Source of the DNA: Hyphomicrobiales bacterium | GTDB taxonomy: Bacteria > Pseudomonadota > Alphaproteobacteria > Rhizobiales > Rhizobiaceae | DNA length: 64,000 nt | Assembly (NCBI GenBank): GCA_900472175.1 | Contig: UCHD01000001.1 | Span: 733,774 to 797,773, forward strand | Direction of reading: 5' to 3' | Shown: positions 37,316 to 45,733 of the stretch, piece by piece | Numbering within the stretch: the stretch's first letter is position 1 | Layout of the letters: the number at the start of each line of letters is the position of its first letter | Made by a program: the position numbers and the translations under genes | The notes under the pieces: generated by a model | What the model was told of the DNA's origin: nothing | Seen by the model: the letters and a program-made list of their open reading frames with translations, nothing else | Databases searched by the model: none

Positions 37316-37780
37316 TTAGGCGCTCCTTGTGTTCTTGCTGTTCAGCTTGGCGACGTCGAGGACGGTCGGCTGCTGTGCTTCATGCGGATGGTTCGTGCCT
37401 GCGTAAACGCGCAGGTTCTTCATCTGGCGACGGCCAAGCGGGCCACGCGGAACCATGCGTTCGACAGCCTTCTCGAGAACGCGCTCCGGGAAGCGGCCTT
37501 CGATGATCTGGCGCGCGGTGCGCTCCTTGATGCCGCCCGGGTAGCCGGTGTGCCAGTAGTACTTCTTGTCGGTGTACTTCTTGCCGGTCAGGACAGCCTT
37601 CTCAGCGTTGATCACGATGACATTGTCACCATCGTCAACGTGGGGGGTGTAGGTGACTTTATTCTTGCCGCGCAGGATGTTGGCGATAAGGGAAGCGACG
37701 CGACCAACAACGAGGCCTTCGGCATCGATGAGGATCCACTTCTTCTCCACCTCTGCAGGCTTCTGAACGAAGGTTGACAT
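37316..37780 (-). CDS. rplM: 50S ribosomal protein L13
   Basis: A 154-residue L13, first gene of the rplM-rpsI operon. Motifs are '[20 protein letters not shown]', '[20 protein letters not shown]' and '[19 protein letters not shown]'. It has a well-formed promoter 144 bases upstream and a hairpin in the leader. Confidence 0.97.
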   Translation of the reverse strand: MSTFVQKPAEVEKKWILIDAEGLVVGRVASLIANILRGKNKVTYTPHVDDGDNVIVINAEKAVLTGKKYTDKKYYWHTGYPGGIKERTARQIIEGRFPERVLEKAVERMVPRGPLGRRQMKNLRVYAGTNHPHEAQQPTVLDVAKLNSKNTRSA

Positions 37781-37870
37781 GTTAAAACTCTTTCGTTTGA
37801 ACCCGATACGTTGCCGCCGGGCGTTTCTTGTTGCTTGAATTCGGCAGGCTTCAGCCAGCCAAAAATGAAA

Positions 37871-37888
37871 GCGGCCCCAAGGGACCGC
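37871..37888 (-). promoter_or_regulatory. leader hairpin of the rplM-rpsI mRNA
   Basis: On the minus strand GCGGTCC pairs with GGGCCGC around a CTTG loop, followed by a T-rich stretch TTTCATTTTT. It lies about 13 bases downstream of the -10 box, at the very 5' end of the transcript, and could be an attenuator or a ribosomal-protein binding site. Confidence 0.4.
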
Positions 37889-37900
37889 GATCTGGTGCGG

Positions 37901-37929
37901 CTTATACGCAAATCGTGAAATGCGGTCAA
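37901..37929 (-). promoter_or_regulatory. promoter of rplM-rpsI
   Basis: On the minus strand the -35 box TTGACC (37924-37929) and -10 box TATAAG (37901-37906) are separated by exactly 17 bp, the best sigma70-type match in the window. It gives a leader of about 115 bases before rplM. Confidence 0.75.
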
Positions 37930-38006
37930 GATTGCCAGTTTCGACGTCTGGAAAAATTACTATTAGAAAACAATGGGTTGGTTATGGGGTATTTTAATAC
38001 CACAAA

Positions 38007-38438
38007 TTACCTTGGCGGAATCGAATAGGTTGCGGTGGCATGAGCGACCAGTTCTTCGCCATCAAACTCTGAAATTGCGGCGTCGAGTACGGCAAGCCGC
38101 TTGCCGAGTTTCAGGATCCGGCAGGTGCATTGCAGTGGCCCAAGCCTGGGCTTCCTGAGAAAATTGATGTTGAGATTGGTGGTGACGGCCAGCGCCACCG
38201 GGCCGATATGGGCAAGCAACGTAATGTAGGCCGTCACGTCGGCAAGTGCAAACAGCGTGGGACCTGAGACGGTGCCGCCGGGGCGCAGATGCTTTTCCTG
38301 CGGATCGAGCCGCATCGTGGCAAAGCCCGGGCCTGTCGCTATGACCTCGAAAATCTTGCCGTCGGTATGCACCTCGGAAAAATCCGTTTCGAGGAAAAGA
38401 TTGAGGTCGGCAACGGTGAGGATTGGTTCCAGAGGCAT
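38007..38438 (-). CDS. PaaI-family hotdog thioesterase
   Basis: A 143-residue hotdog-fold acyl-CoA thioesterase. 'PGGTVSGPTLFALADVTAYI' is the catalytic helix with the substrate-proximal Asp/Thr region, and 'LGPLQCTCRILKLGKRLAVL' belongs to the PaaI-type sheet. It is cytoplasmic with unknown acyl specificity. It is divergent from the enoyl-CoA hydratase gene, consistent with a shared acyl-CoA role. Confidence 0.85.
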   Translation of the reverse strand: MPLEPILTVADLNLFLETDFSEVHTDGKIFEVIATGPGFATMRLDPQEKHLRPGGTVSGPTLFALADVTAYITLLAHIGPVALAVTTNLNINFLRKPRLGPLQCTCRILKLGKRLAVLDAAISEFDGEELVAHATATYSIPPR

Positions 38439-38603
38439 GGTTCACTCCCAGGGTAGTGACCTATTAGCGGCGGGCGGGCAGCAAGGGCAAGCCGGACGAA
38501 AGTCCTATCGGCGTCAGGCCGCGCTTGAAACGATGCGTGCAGCAGCGTACCAAACGCTGATCCCGGCAAGCCGTGACGACAGTTGAGACAAAGGAGAAGA
38601 GAG

Positions 38604-39431
38604 ATGGCGGATATCGTTCCCCTGCACAAGGAAGAACCCCGTGGCCCGGTGCTGCGCGAGCTTTCCGGCAATGTGCTGCGGCTGACGCTCAACAATCCGC
38701 CGGCCAATGTCCTGTCGATCGCACTGCTCGAGGCGCTGACCGCGGAATTGGATGCCGTTGCCTTATCCGATGACATCCGGGTTGTGATTCTGGCAGCCTC
38801 CGGTTCCCTGTTCTCCGCAGGTCATGACCTGAAAGAGCTGACGGCACATCGCACCGACAAGGACGAGGGCAGGGCCTTCTTCGAAAAGTCACTGCGGCTC
38901 TGCGCCCAACTGATGCTGAAGATCAATCATCTGCCGCAGCCGGTGATCGCCGAGATCGACGGCCTGGCAACGGCCGCCGGGTGCCAGCTGGTGGCAAGCT
39001 GCGATCTGGCGATCTGCACTGATAGTTCGACCTTCTGCACGCCCGGCGTCAATATCGGCCTGTTCTGCTCGACGCCGATGGTTGCGGTCTCCCGGGCCGC
39101 CCATCCCAAGCAGGCGATGGAGATGCTGCTCACCGGCGAAACCATCGATGCCTCGACCGCCAAGGATTTCGGGCTCGTCAATCGCATCGTGCCAAAACAG
39201 TATCTGCAGCAGGTGGTCAACAAATACGCCGCCGTCATCGCCTCGAAATCGCCGCAGGCGCTGCGGATCGGCAAGCGGGCATTCTATCAGCAGGCGGAAA
39301 TGAGTATTACCGAAGCCTATGACTTTGCCACCGGCGTGATGGTGGAGAATATGCTGAAGGCGGATGCCAAGGAGGGGATCGATGCGGTTCTCGGCAAGCG
39401 GACGCCGGAGTGGAAAGCAGATCAGGAATAG
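38604..39431 (+). CDS. enoyl-CoA hydratase/isomerase family protein
   Basis: A 275-residue crotonase-fold protein. The oxyanion-hole motifs are 'SAGHDLKELTAHR' and 'DGLATAAGCQLVASCDLAI'. The pocket position usually holding catalytic Glu is less clear ('FCTPGVNIGLFCSTP'), so it may be a hydratase, isomerase or another crotonase activity. AAGGAG (38591-38596) precedes ATG 38604. Its last 10 bases overlap the convergent yoeB stop. Confidence 0.88.
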   Translation: MADIVPLHKEEPRGPVLRELSGNVLRLTLNNPPANVLSIALLEALTAELDAVALSDDIRVVILAASGSLFSAGHDLKELTAHRTDKDEGRAFFEKSLRLCAQLMLKINHLPQPVIAEIDGLATAAGCQLVASCDLAICTDSSTFCTPGVNIGLFCSTPMVAVSRAAHPKQAMEMLLTGETIDASTAKDFGLVNRIVPKQYLQQVVNKYAAVIASKSPQALRIGKRAFYQQAEMSITEAYDFATGVMVENMLKADAKEGIDAVLGKRTPEWKADQE

Positions 39432-39691
39432 TGGATTCGGCAAGCCGCGATTTCAAGCGTCTGGTTTTCGGCGGTGCCTGAAACCCGGTAGACAATCCGA
39501 TGCTCCTGCGTGATCCGGCGAGACCACCAGCCCTTAAGCTCATTTCGTAGAGGTTCAGGCTTTCCTGTGCCGGAAAATGGGGTCCGCTGGCACTCTTTCA
39601 GTAGGTTCAGAATCTTCTGCAGGGTTTTGCTGTCAGTCGCGATCCAATATTGCAAGTCCTCCCACGCATCCTGCGAGAACTGGATTTTCAT
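39422..39691 (-). CDS. yoeB: YoeB-family mRNA interferase toxin
   Basis: An 89-residue RelE/YoeB toxin that cleaves mRNA in the ribosome A site. 'FSQDAWEDLQYWIATDSKTL' is the family N-terminus. 'GTGKPEPLRNELKGWWSRRI' with 'QEHRIVYRV' carries the catalytic Glu/Arg region, and the C-terminal 'ACRIHYS' keeps the His-Tyr pair, so it appears intact. It overlaps the upstream antitoxin gene by 4 bases, and its 3' end overlaps the enoyl-CoA hydratase gene. Confidence 0.94.
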   Translation of the reverse strand: MKIQFSQDAWEDLQYWIATDSKTLQKILNLLKECQRTPFSGTGKPEPLRNELKGWWSRRITQEHRIVYRVSGTAENQTLEIAACRIHYS

Positions 39692-39954
39692 TTGCCGGAC
39701 AAAAGTGCGTCGAAATCGACTTCGATGCCTTTGCCCTCGTCAAGCTCGGCAATGGATCGCAGTAGCCGTTCCTTGTTGACGGGGTTCGATGTGAGATACA
39801 TCGTTTCCTTCCAGCTTTCGAAATCGCTGAGCGACATGACGACCATCGGTTCGCGGTTTTGCCGCGTCACGATCAGTTCGTCGTGATCCTCTTCGACACG
39901 GTCGAAGTGCTTTGCCATGTTGGCGCGGAGTTCGGAAAAGCTGATGACGTTCAT
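39688..39954 (-). CDS. yefM: YefM/Phd-family antitoxin
   Basis: An 88-residue antitoxin and autorepressor. The N-terminal DNA-binding/dimer domain is 'MNVISFSELRANMAKHFDRV', with 'LIVTRQNREPMVVMSLSDFE' next. The C-terminal tail ('RLLRSIAELDEGKGIEVDFD') wraps the toxin. The start at ATG 39954 is chosen over a start 10 codons upstream because that extension would run through the operator and -10 box. The operator lies 12 bases upstream. Confidence 0.94.
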   Translation of the reverse strand: MNVISFSELRANMAKHFDRVEEDHDELIVTRQNREPMVVMSLSDFESWKETMYLTSNPVNKERLLRSIAELDEGKGIEVDFDALLSGK

Positions 39955-39965
39955 GACAGATCCTC

Positions 39966-39983
39966 TGTACAGGATCCTGTACA
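39966..39983. promoter_or_regulatory. YefM operator: perfect 18-bp palindrome with two TGTACA cores
   Basis: TGTACAGGATCCTGTACA is a perfect palindrome. It contains two TGTACA hexamers 12 bp centre to centre, the core sequence and spacing described for the E. coli yefM-yoeB operator. It overlaps the -10 box of the candidate promoter, fitting autorepression. Confidence 0.85.
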
Positions 39984-40009
39984 TAAGCCGTTTCGACGGT
40001 TTTTTTCAA
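39981..40009 (-). promoter_or_regulatory. candidate promoter of yefM-yoeB
   Basis: On the minus strand the -35 box TTGAAA (40004-40009) and -10 box TTATGT (39981-39986) are 17 bp apart. The -10 box overlaps the operator by three bases, and the -35 box lies on the 3' end of the upstream EamA gene. Confidence 0.65.
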
Positions 40010-40842
40010 GCCAGCTTCAGCATCAGCGCACCGAGCGCGATCAGGCAGGCGGCAGCGATGCGGAAGAGGCTGACGCGTTCTTTCAGGAAGACGATCGAAA
40101 TGACGATGGCAAACAGGATCGAGGTTTCGCGCAGCGCCGCGACCGTTGCGACCGGCGCTTTCGTCATTGCCCAGAGCGCCAGGCCATAGGCGCCGATCGA
40201 GCCGCCGCCGCCGATCAGCCCCCGCCACCATTGATGGCGGACGTGAAACAGAACCGGCGCAAAGCCGCGCTTGGCAAAGGCCCAGGAAAACAACAGGACC
40301 GGCGGCAGCAGTGCCATCCACAAGGTGTAGGAAATCGGGTTCAGTGCCAGCCGCGCCCCAATCCCGTCGACATAGGTATAACTGGCAATCACCACGGCAT
40401 TGGCAAGCGCCAGAAGGATGGCGCGGGTGCCGCCCTTGCGCGCCTCGAAGGCAAGGGTGAGCACGCCGGTCGAGATCGTCAGCACGCCGGCAATTGCACC
40501 GCTGGACAGGTTTTCGCCGATGATCACGCCGCTTGTCGCTGCAACCAACAGGGGGGCAACGCCGCGCATCAGCGGATAGACGAGACCGATATCACCGGCG
40601 CGGTAGGCTGCGGCAACGAGCTGGAAGTACGCGAACTGGAACAGCGCCGACACAAGGATGAACGGCCATGCGTCCGGATGCGGCAGAGGCATGAAAGGCA
40701 GGAAGGGCAGTGCAACGACGGCTGCGCCGAGCGCGATCATTGCGGCATCGAGCGATTTCTCCGTTCCGGCCTTGACCAGTGCATTCCAGGTCGCATGCAG
40801 GAGCGCTCCGAACAGAACGAGAGCGATGACGTCGAGAGGCAC
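40006..40842 (-). CDS. EamA/DMT-superfamily permease
   Basis: A 278-residue inner membrane protein with about 10 helices and two EamA repeats (about 1-135 and 145-278). 'ALLHATWNALVKAGTEKSLD' and 'GLVYPLMRGVAPLLVAATSG' are typical of the drug/metabolite transporter superfamily. The substrate is unknown. It lies upstream of yefM on the same strand, and the toxin-antitoxin promoter overlaps its end. Confidence 0.87.
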   Translation of the reverse strand: MPLDVIALVLFGALLHATWNALVKAGTEKSLDAAMIALGAAVVALPFLPFMPLPHPDAWPFILVSALFQFAYFQLVAAAYRAGDIGLVYPLMRGVAPLLVAATSGVIIGENLSSGAIAGVLTISTGVLTLAFEARKGGTRAILLALANAVVIASYTYVDGIGARLALNPISYTLWMALLPPVLLFSWAFAKRGFAPVLFHVRHQWWRGLIGGGGSIGAYGLALWAMTKAPVATVAALRETSILFAIVISIVFLKERVSLFRIAAACLIALGALMLKLA

Positions 40843-41074
40843 GGGAAACCTTCAGAAATGCGAGAAGACGGAGATAGGCGAGAGAAAGGTGTAGTCGCCG
40901 AGTTTTGCGGCGGCGAACCTTGAAAAGCAATGCGATTTTGACACAAGGCCAGATTTGGCCACCCGGCAGCCGTTGCCTCCCGCGCATTTACGTGCAATCG
41001 CGAATGTGATCGGTTGACACCGTGAAATGCTGTCCCAATTATCGGCTCAAAGATTGCAGGCGCGGAATTCGACG

Positions 41075-41503
41075 ATGAATCATGACGTGTATCCGGACTA
41101 TTATCTGACCGACATTCTGCGTTCGACGAAAACCATCGCCCTGGTTGGCGCATCGCCGAATGCCGAACGGCCGAGCCACCGGGTGATGGCGTTCCTGCTG
41201 CGCAAGGGATACATGGTTTTTCCGGTCAACCCGGGCCAGGCCGGCAAGGAAATTCAAGGCCGGACGGTCTATGCCACGCTTGCCGATATTCCCGAGCCGA
41301 TCGACATGGTCGATGTTTTCCGCGCCGCAGAGGCGCTTCCAGCCTTGGTTGATGAAATCCTTGCTCTGACAATCCGGCCCAAATTCATCTGGGCGCAACT
41401 GGCTGTCCGTGACGATCAAGCTGCGGCAAAGGCTGAGGAAAATGGCATTCAGGTGGTGATGGACCGCTGTCCGGCGATCGAATATCCACGGCTCGTCGGG
41501 TGA
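41075..41503 (+). CDS. CoA-binding domain protein (YccU family)
   Basis: A 142-residue Rossmann-fold protein of the YccU/CoA_binding_2 family. Motifs are 'TKTIALVGASPNAERPSHRV' and 'KGYMVFPVNPGQAGKEIQGR', ending 'VMDRCPAIEYPRL'. Such proteins bind CoA in vitro; the physiological role is unclear. The start at ATG 41075 (MNHDVYP). In rhizobia it commonly stands just before the O-acetylhomoserine sulfhydrylase gene, as here. Confidence 0.88.
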   Translation: MNHDVYPDYYLTDILRSTKTIALVGASPNAERPSHRVMAFLLRKGYMVFPVNPGQAGKEIQGRTVYATLADIPEPIDMVDVFRAAEALPALVDEILALTIRPKFIWAQLAVRDDQAAAKAEENGIQVVMDRCPAIEYPRLVG

Positions 41504-41635
41504 TTTTCGAGGCATCACAACGCCGTTTTGGAATTCCTTGCTCGCCCGGCGTGCAAATCGGGCAAAACAGTCTTTGACCGCACGGTACCGCCTCTGGAAT
41601 AGTGCGCCGAACTTGATTCAAGGGAGGACACATCC

Positions 41636-42916
41636 ATGACGAACAAACCCGGTTTTAACACGCTCGCTGTTCACGCGGGCGCTGCACCGGACCCGACCAC
41701 GGGCGCGCGGGCAACGCCGATCTACCAGACGACCAGCTTCGTCTTCAACGATACCGATCACGCCGCTTCGCTGTTTGGCCTGCAGGCTTTCGGCAATATC
41801 TACACCCGAATCATGAACCCGACCCAGGCCGTGCTCGAAGAGCGCGTGGCGGCCCTTGAAGGCGGCACGGCAGCGCTTGCCGTTGCCTCCGGCCACGCGG
41901 CCCAGCTTCTGGTGTTCCACGCGATCATGAGCCCTGGCGACAATTTCCTGGCGGCGCGCCAGCTCTACGGCGGCTCGGTCAACCAGTTCGGCAATGCCTT
42001 CAAGTCGTTCGACTGGCAGGTGCGCTGGGTCGATACCAACGATATCGCTTCGTTCGAAAGCCAGATCGACGACCGCACCAAGGCGATCTTCATCGAAAGC
42101 CTTGCCAATCCGGGCGGTACCTTCGTTGATATCGCGGCGATCTCCGCCGTTGCCAAGAAGCACGGCCTGCCGCTGATCGTCGATAACACGATGGCCACGC
42201 CCTACCTGATCCAGCCGATCGAGCACGGTGCCGATATCGTCGTACATTCGCTGACCAAGTTCATGGGCGGCCACGGCAACTCGATGGGCGGCGTCATCGT
42301 CGATGGCGGCACGTTCGACTGGTCGAAATCCGGCAAGTATCCGATCCTGTCGGAACCGCGCCCGGAATATGCAGGCATGGTTCTGCATGCGACCTTCGGC
42401 AACTTTGCCTTTGCGATTGCCTGCCGCGTGCTTGGCCTGCGTGACTTTGGACCGGCGATTTCGCCGTTCAACGCCTTCCTGCTGTTGACCGGCATCGAGA
42501 CGCTGCCGCTCAGAATGCAGCGCCATTGCGACAATGCGCTGGCCGTCGCCAAATGGCTGAGCAGCCATGACAAGGTCGCGTGGGTGAAATATGCGGGCCT
42601 TGAGAGCGACGCCAATTACGCGCTGCAGCAGAAATATTCCAAGCGCGGTGCCGGCGCCGTCTTCACCTTCGGCCTGAAGGACGGTTACGAGGCTGGAAAG
42701 CGTTTCGTCGAAGGCCTCGAAATGGTCTCGCATCTGGCCAATATCGGCGATACCCGGTCGCTGGTGATCCATCCGGCCTCGACCACGCACCGGCAGTTGA
42801 CGCCGGAACAGCAGACGGCGGCTGGCGCTGGCCCGGAGGTCGTTCGCCTGTCGGTCGGGATCGAGGATGTCGCTGACATCATCGCCGATCTTGAGCAGTC
42901 GCTGGCGAAAGCCTGA
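41636..42916 (+). CDS. metY: O-acetylhomoserine aminocarboxypropyltransferase (sulfhydrylase)
   Basis: A PLP enzyme making homocysteine (or methionine with methanethiol) from O-acetylhomoserine. It is 426 residues. 'GARATPIYQTTSFVFNDTDH' opens the Cys/Met-metabolism family, and PLP-Lys is in 'VVHSLTKFMGGHGNS'. The insert and length match MetY rather than MetB/MetC. AGGGAGGA precedes the ATG and a perfect terminator follows. No SAM riboswitch is recognisable upstream. Also called metZ in some annotations. Confidence 0.93.
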   Translation: MTNKPGFNTLAVHAGAAPDPTTGARATPIYQTTSFVFNDTDHAASLFGLQAFGNIYTRIMNPTQAVLEERVAALEGGTAALAVASGHAAQLLVFHAIMSPGDNFLAARQLYGGSVNQFGNAFKSFDWQVRWVDTNDIASFESQIDDRTKAIFIESLANPGGTFVDIAAISAVAKKHGLPLIVDNTMATPYLIQPIEHGADIVVHSLTKFMGGHGNSMGGVIVDGGTFDWSKSGKYPILSEPRPEYAGMVLHATFGNFAFAIACRVLGLRDFGPAISPFNAFLLLTGIETLPLRMQRHCDNALAVAKWLSSHDKVAWVKYAGLESDANYALQQKYSKRGAGAVFTFGLKDGYEAGKRFVEGLEMVSHLANIGDTRSLVIHPASTTHRQLTPEQQTAAGAGPEVVRLSVGIEDVADIIADLEQSLAKA

Positions 42917-42926
42917 TTGATCCTGA

Positions 42927-42954
42927 GATGGCCGGTTCACCGGCCATCTTTTTT
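42927..42954 (+). terminator. intrinsic terminator after metY
   Basis: GATGGCCGGT (42927-42936) pairs perfectly with ACCGGCCATC (42939-42948) over a TC turn, followed by TTTTTT. It ends 16 bases before the next start codon. Confidence 0.92.
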
Positions 42955-42969
42955 CGTTGCGGAGCATCC

Positions 42970-43314
42970 ATGACCCACGCACTGACATTCGACCCCGCGT
43001 CTCTCGATCCTGAAACGGGCGCTCCGGCAGAGGATCGGCTGATTTCCGGCACGCCCACATTCCGCACCTGGAATTTCGAGGAAGCCGAAGGCGGCATCTA
43101 TGCCGGCATCTGGGAGGCGACGCCCGGAAAGTGGCGGATCGTCTATGACGAATGGGAGTATTTCCACATTCTGTCCGGGGTTTCGATCGTCACGGAAGAC
43201 GGCGGCGCCGCAACGCATTTGAAGGCTGGCGACAGCATGATTCTCAGGCCTGGCTTCAAGGGAACGTGGGAAGTGGTTGAAACGACTCGCAAGGACTATG
43301 TCATTCGCGTCTAG
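42970..43314 (+). CDS. cupin protein (DUF861 / ethanolamine-utilisation EutQ-like)
   Basis: A 114-residue single-domain cupin of the cupin_3 (DUF861) type. Typical motifs are 'WEATPGKWRIVYDEWEYFHI', 'GVSIVTEDGG' and 'LKAGDSMILRPGFKGTWEVV'. Family members include (S)-ureidoglycine aminohydrolase-like and EutQ-like proteins; the function here is unknown. GGAG at 42961-42964 precedes ATG 42970. It sits directly after the metY terminator, so it needs its own promoter or read-through. Confidence 0.82.
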   Translation: MTHALTFDPASLDPETGAPAEDRLISGTPTFRTWNFEEAEGGIYAGIWEATPGKWRIVYDEWEYFHILSGVSIVTEDGGAATHLKAGDSMILRPGFKGTWEVVETTRKDYVIRV

Positions 43315-43386
43315 CCCTCCTATATCCGATGGAGGTTATCCAAGGGGCGGTGCCTGCCGTCTCGTCCATCGTCAGGAGAAAATCCA

Positions 43387-44232
43387 ATGCCTCAAGCCGA
43401 CAAACCCGTCTGGTTCATCACCGGATGCTCGACCGGTTTTGGCCGGGAACTCGCCCAGCAAACGCTGTCGCTGGGCTATCCGACCATCGTGACTGCGCGC
43501 AACCCGGCGCAGGTTGAAGACCTCGTCAAAGGCAATGAAGACAAGGCGCTTGCCTTGAAACTTGATGTCACCAAGCCGGAAGAGGTCGATGCCGCAACAA
43601 AGGCGGCGCTTGCCCGCTTCGGCCGCATCGACGTGCTCGTCAACAATGCCGGCATCGGCTATTTCGGTTCAGTCGAGGAAAGCGAGCTCGACGAAGCCCG
43701 CCGGATGTTCGAGATCAACGTCTGGGGCCTTGCGGCGATGACGAGGGCGGTTTTGCCCGCCATGCGCAGGCAGCGCTCCGGCACCGTCGTCAACATATCG
43801 TCGATTGGTGGAATCCGTGGCGGCCCGGCTGTCGGCTTCTACAACGCCACCAAGTTTGCCGTTGAAGGCCTGTCGGAAGCCTTGTCGCTTGAGACTGCGC
43901 CGCTCGGTATCAAGGTTTTGTTGGTCGAGCCCAGCGGTTTCCGGACCGATTGGGCCGGGCGCTCGGCCAATGAGGCGCCTCAGACGATCGATGATTACCG
44001 CGACACGGCGGGAAAGAACGCCTCAGCCATCCGCGAACGCAGCGGCAAGCAGGCGGGCGATCCGGTGCGCGCCGTCAAAGCCATCATCAAGGCCGTGGAG
44101 GCAAAAGATCCGCCGCTGCGTCTGCTGCTGGGCAAGGCGGCGCTGGCTGGTGGCCGGGCCAAGATCGAGACGCTGCGCCGCGATTTTGAAGCGTGGGCCG
44201 ATGTGACCGAAGGGGCTGATTTTCCGGAGTAG
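43387..44232 (+). CDS. short-chain dehydrogenase/reductase
   Basis: A 281-residue classical SDR. The NAD(P) loop is in 'FITGCSTGFGRELAQ', 'LVNNAGIGYFGSVEES' follows, and the catalytic Tyr-X3-Lys is in 'VGFYNATKFAVEGLSEALSL'. The C-terminal extension and substrate loop match the oxidoreductase subgroup annotated as SDR family without known substrate. AGGAG precedes the ATG. It is convergent with the P450 gene. Confidence 0.9.
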   Translation: MPQADKPVWFITGCSTGFGRELAQQTLSLGYPTIVTARNPAQVEDLVKGNEDKALALKLDVTKPEEVDAATKAALARFGRIDVLVNNAGIGYFGSVEESELDEARRMFEINVWGLAAMTRAVLPAMRRQRSGTVVNISSIGGIRGGPAVGFYNATKFAVEGLSEALSLETAPLGIKVLLVEPSGFRTDWAGRSANEAPQTIDDYRDTAGKNASAIRERSGKQAGDPVRAVKAIIKAVEAKDPPLRLLLGKAALAGGRAKIETLRRDFEAWADVTEGADFPE

Positions 44233-44243
44233 ATTAGGGGAAT

Positions 44244-44265
44244 GGCGCGGCGTGACAGCCGCGCC
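44244..44265. terminator. GC hairpin between SDR and P450 genes
   Basis: GGCGCGGC (44244-44251) pairs with GCCGCGCC (44258-44265) around GTGACA, between two convergent stops. There is no T-run, so terminator function is uncertain. Confidence 0.4.
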
Positions 44266-44272
44266 CGGCCGC

Positions 44273-45526
44273 TTACCACTCCAGTTCGAGCCGTTCCAGG
44301 CCGTGGAAATGATAGCTGTCCTTGATCTGCGCTTCGCCTGTCATCCGAAGGCCCGGCAGCCGTTCGAACAGGATCGGCAGCGATAGCTTCAACTCCAGCC
44401 GTGCCAGCGGCGCACCGATGCAGAAATGCAGGCCGGCGCCGAACGATACATGAGCGCCTTCGTTCCGGTCGGGGCGGAAGGCGAGGGGATCGGTAAATTT
44501 CTGCGGGTCGACGTTTGCAGCCCCGAGCAGAAGGCCAATCTTGTCGCCCTTCTTCAGGCTGATACCATCCTCAAGTTCGATGTCGGAGAGGGCGTAGCGC
44601 TGGAAGATGTGCAAGGGGGCGGCATAACGCATTGTTTCTTCGATGGTGCGTTCGGTGGCCGTATCACTGGAAAACACGTCCTTTGCTGATGTTCTTGTCT
44701 CAAGCAGGGTCCGTACGGCATTGCCAAGCTGATGGACGGTGGCTTCATGTCCAGCATTGAGCAAAAGCACCGCCGTCGAAATCAGTTCGTCGTCTGACAG
44801 CCGTTCGCCGTCCTTTTCGGTCGTGATCATATGGGTCAGGAGATCGTCGGCCGGGTTCCGGCGCTTCCAGTCGATGATGCCCTTCAGATAATCGGCGAAC
44901 TCGGCCGAAGCGGCGTTGGCATCGTGTTCGGTCTCCAATGACGGATTGAATACGTACATCTTCACCATCCGGTGCGACCAGTCGAGCAGTTTTGGCGCCA
45001 TCTCGACCGGCACGCCGAGCATGCGGGCAATCACCGTGACCGGCACGATTTCGGCATAGGCTTTCAAAAGCTCGACCTGACCGTCTTTCTCGAAGCCGTC
45101 GATCAGGGAGTGGGAGAGGGCAGCAATCTCGGGCTTCAGCTGTTCGATCTGGCGCGAGACGAAGGCGCGGTTGATCAGCGTGCGCAGCCGCGTATGGGCC
45201 GGCGGCTCAAGCTCAAGCAGGGAATTGGCCTCCAGCCGGTCGAAATCCGCCAGATGCGGCTTCGGTTCCGGCAGGCCCAGTTCCTCGCGCGTTGCCACAT
45301 GCAGGATCTGCCGGCCGAAACGGCGGTCACGCAACAAGCTGTTCACCTGGTCGTAGCCTGCAAAATACCATTGTTGCTGCTCTTCCCAGAAGAACGACGG
45401 ACATTGCGCATGCAGCTGCGCATACGCTGCGAGCGGGTTCTTGTAAAATTGCGGATCGCGGACGTCGATGCTGGCGGAGCGGGTCGAGGGCGTGATGGAA
45501 ATGGCGGAAGGTGCGGGCATTTGCAT
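44273..45526 (-). CDS. cytochrome P450
   Basis: A soluble bacterial P450 of about 417 residues. The heme-thiolate loop is 'FGAGLHFCIGAPLARLELKL' with the Cys ligand. The I-helix oxygen motif is in 'LLNAGHEATVHQLGNAV', and the K-helix ExxR is in 'ERTIEETMRYAAPLHIFQRY'. No ferredoxin or ferredoxin reductase gene lies nearby, so electron donors must come from elsewhere. The start could be ATG 45526 or 45520 after a GTG at 45532. The substrate is unknown. Confidence 0.92.
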   Translation of the reverse strand: MQMPAPSAISITPSTRSASIDVRDPQFYKNPLAAYAQLHAQCPSFFWEEQQQWYFAGYDQVNSLLRDRRFGRQILHVATREELGLPEPKPHLADFDRLEANSLLELEPPAHTRLRTLINRAFVSRQIEQLKPEIAALSHSLIDGFEKDGQVELLKAYAEIVPVTVIARMLGVPVEMAPKLLDWSHRMVKMYVFNPSLETEHDANAASAEFADYLKGIIDWKRRNPADDLLTHMITTEKDGERLSDDELISTAVLLLNAGHEATVHQLGNAVRTLLETRTSAKDVFSSDTATERTIEETMRYAAPLHIFQRYALSDIELEDGISLKKGDKIGLLLGAANVDPQKFTDPLAFRPDRNEGAHVSFGAGLHFCIGAPLARLELKLSLPILFERLPGLRMTGEAQIKDSYHFHGLERLELEW

Positions 45527-45733
45527 TCTCACTGGATGTCATGGCGTGCTACGCTCTGATCTATGGCCAGGATGGTGGGGCGACAAGGAGATTGTCACGC
45601 CACTGCCAGATTTCCCCACGCGGAAAATCACCGGCCGGATGGCGAAAAACGCGCTCGCGCCGGATATCGTCTTGCCTTGCTGAGCGACATGTCTATGTCT
45701 TGGATGATGAACGGCAACGACCAGAGAGAGACT

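Noticed and set aside
41504..41635. Possible SAM-II riboswitch upstream of metY
   Set aside because: SAM-II elements are common before alphaproteobacterial met genes, but the conserved pseudoknot sequence blocks are not found in this 132-bp gap.
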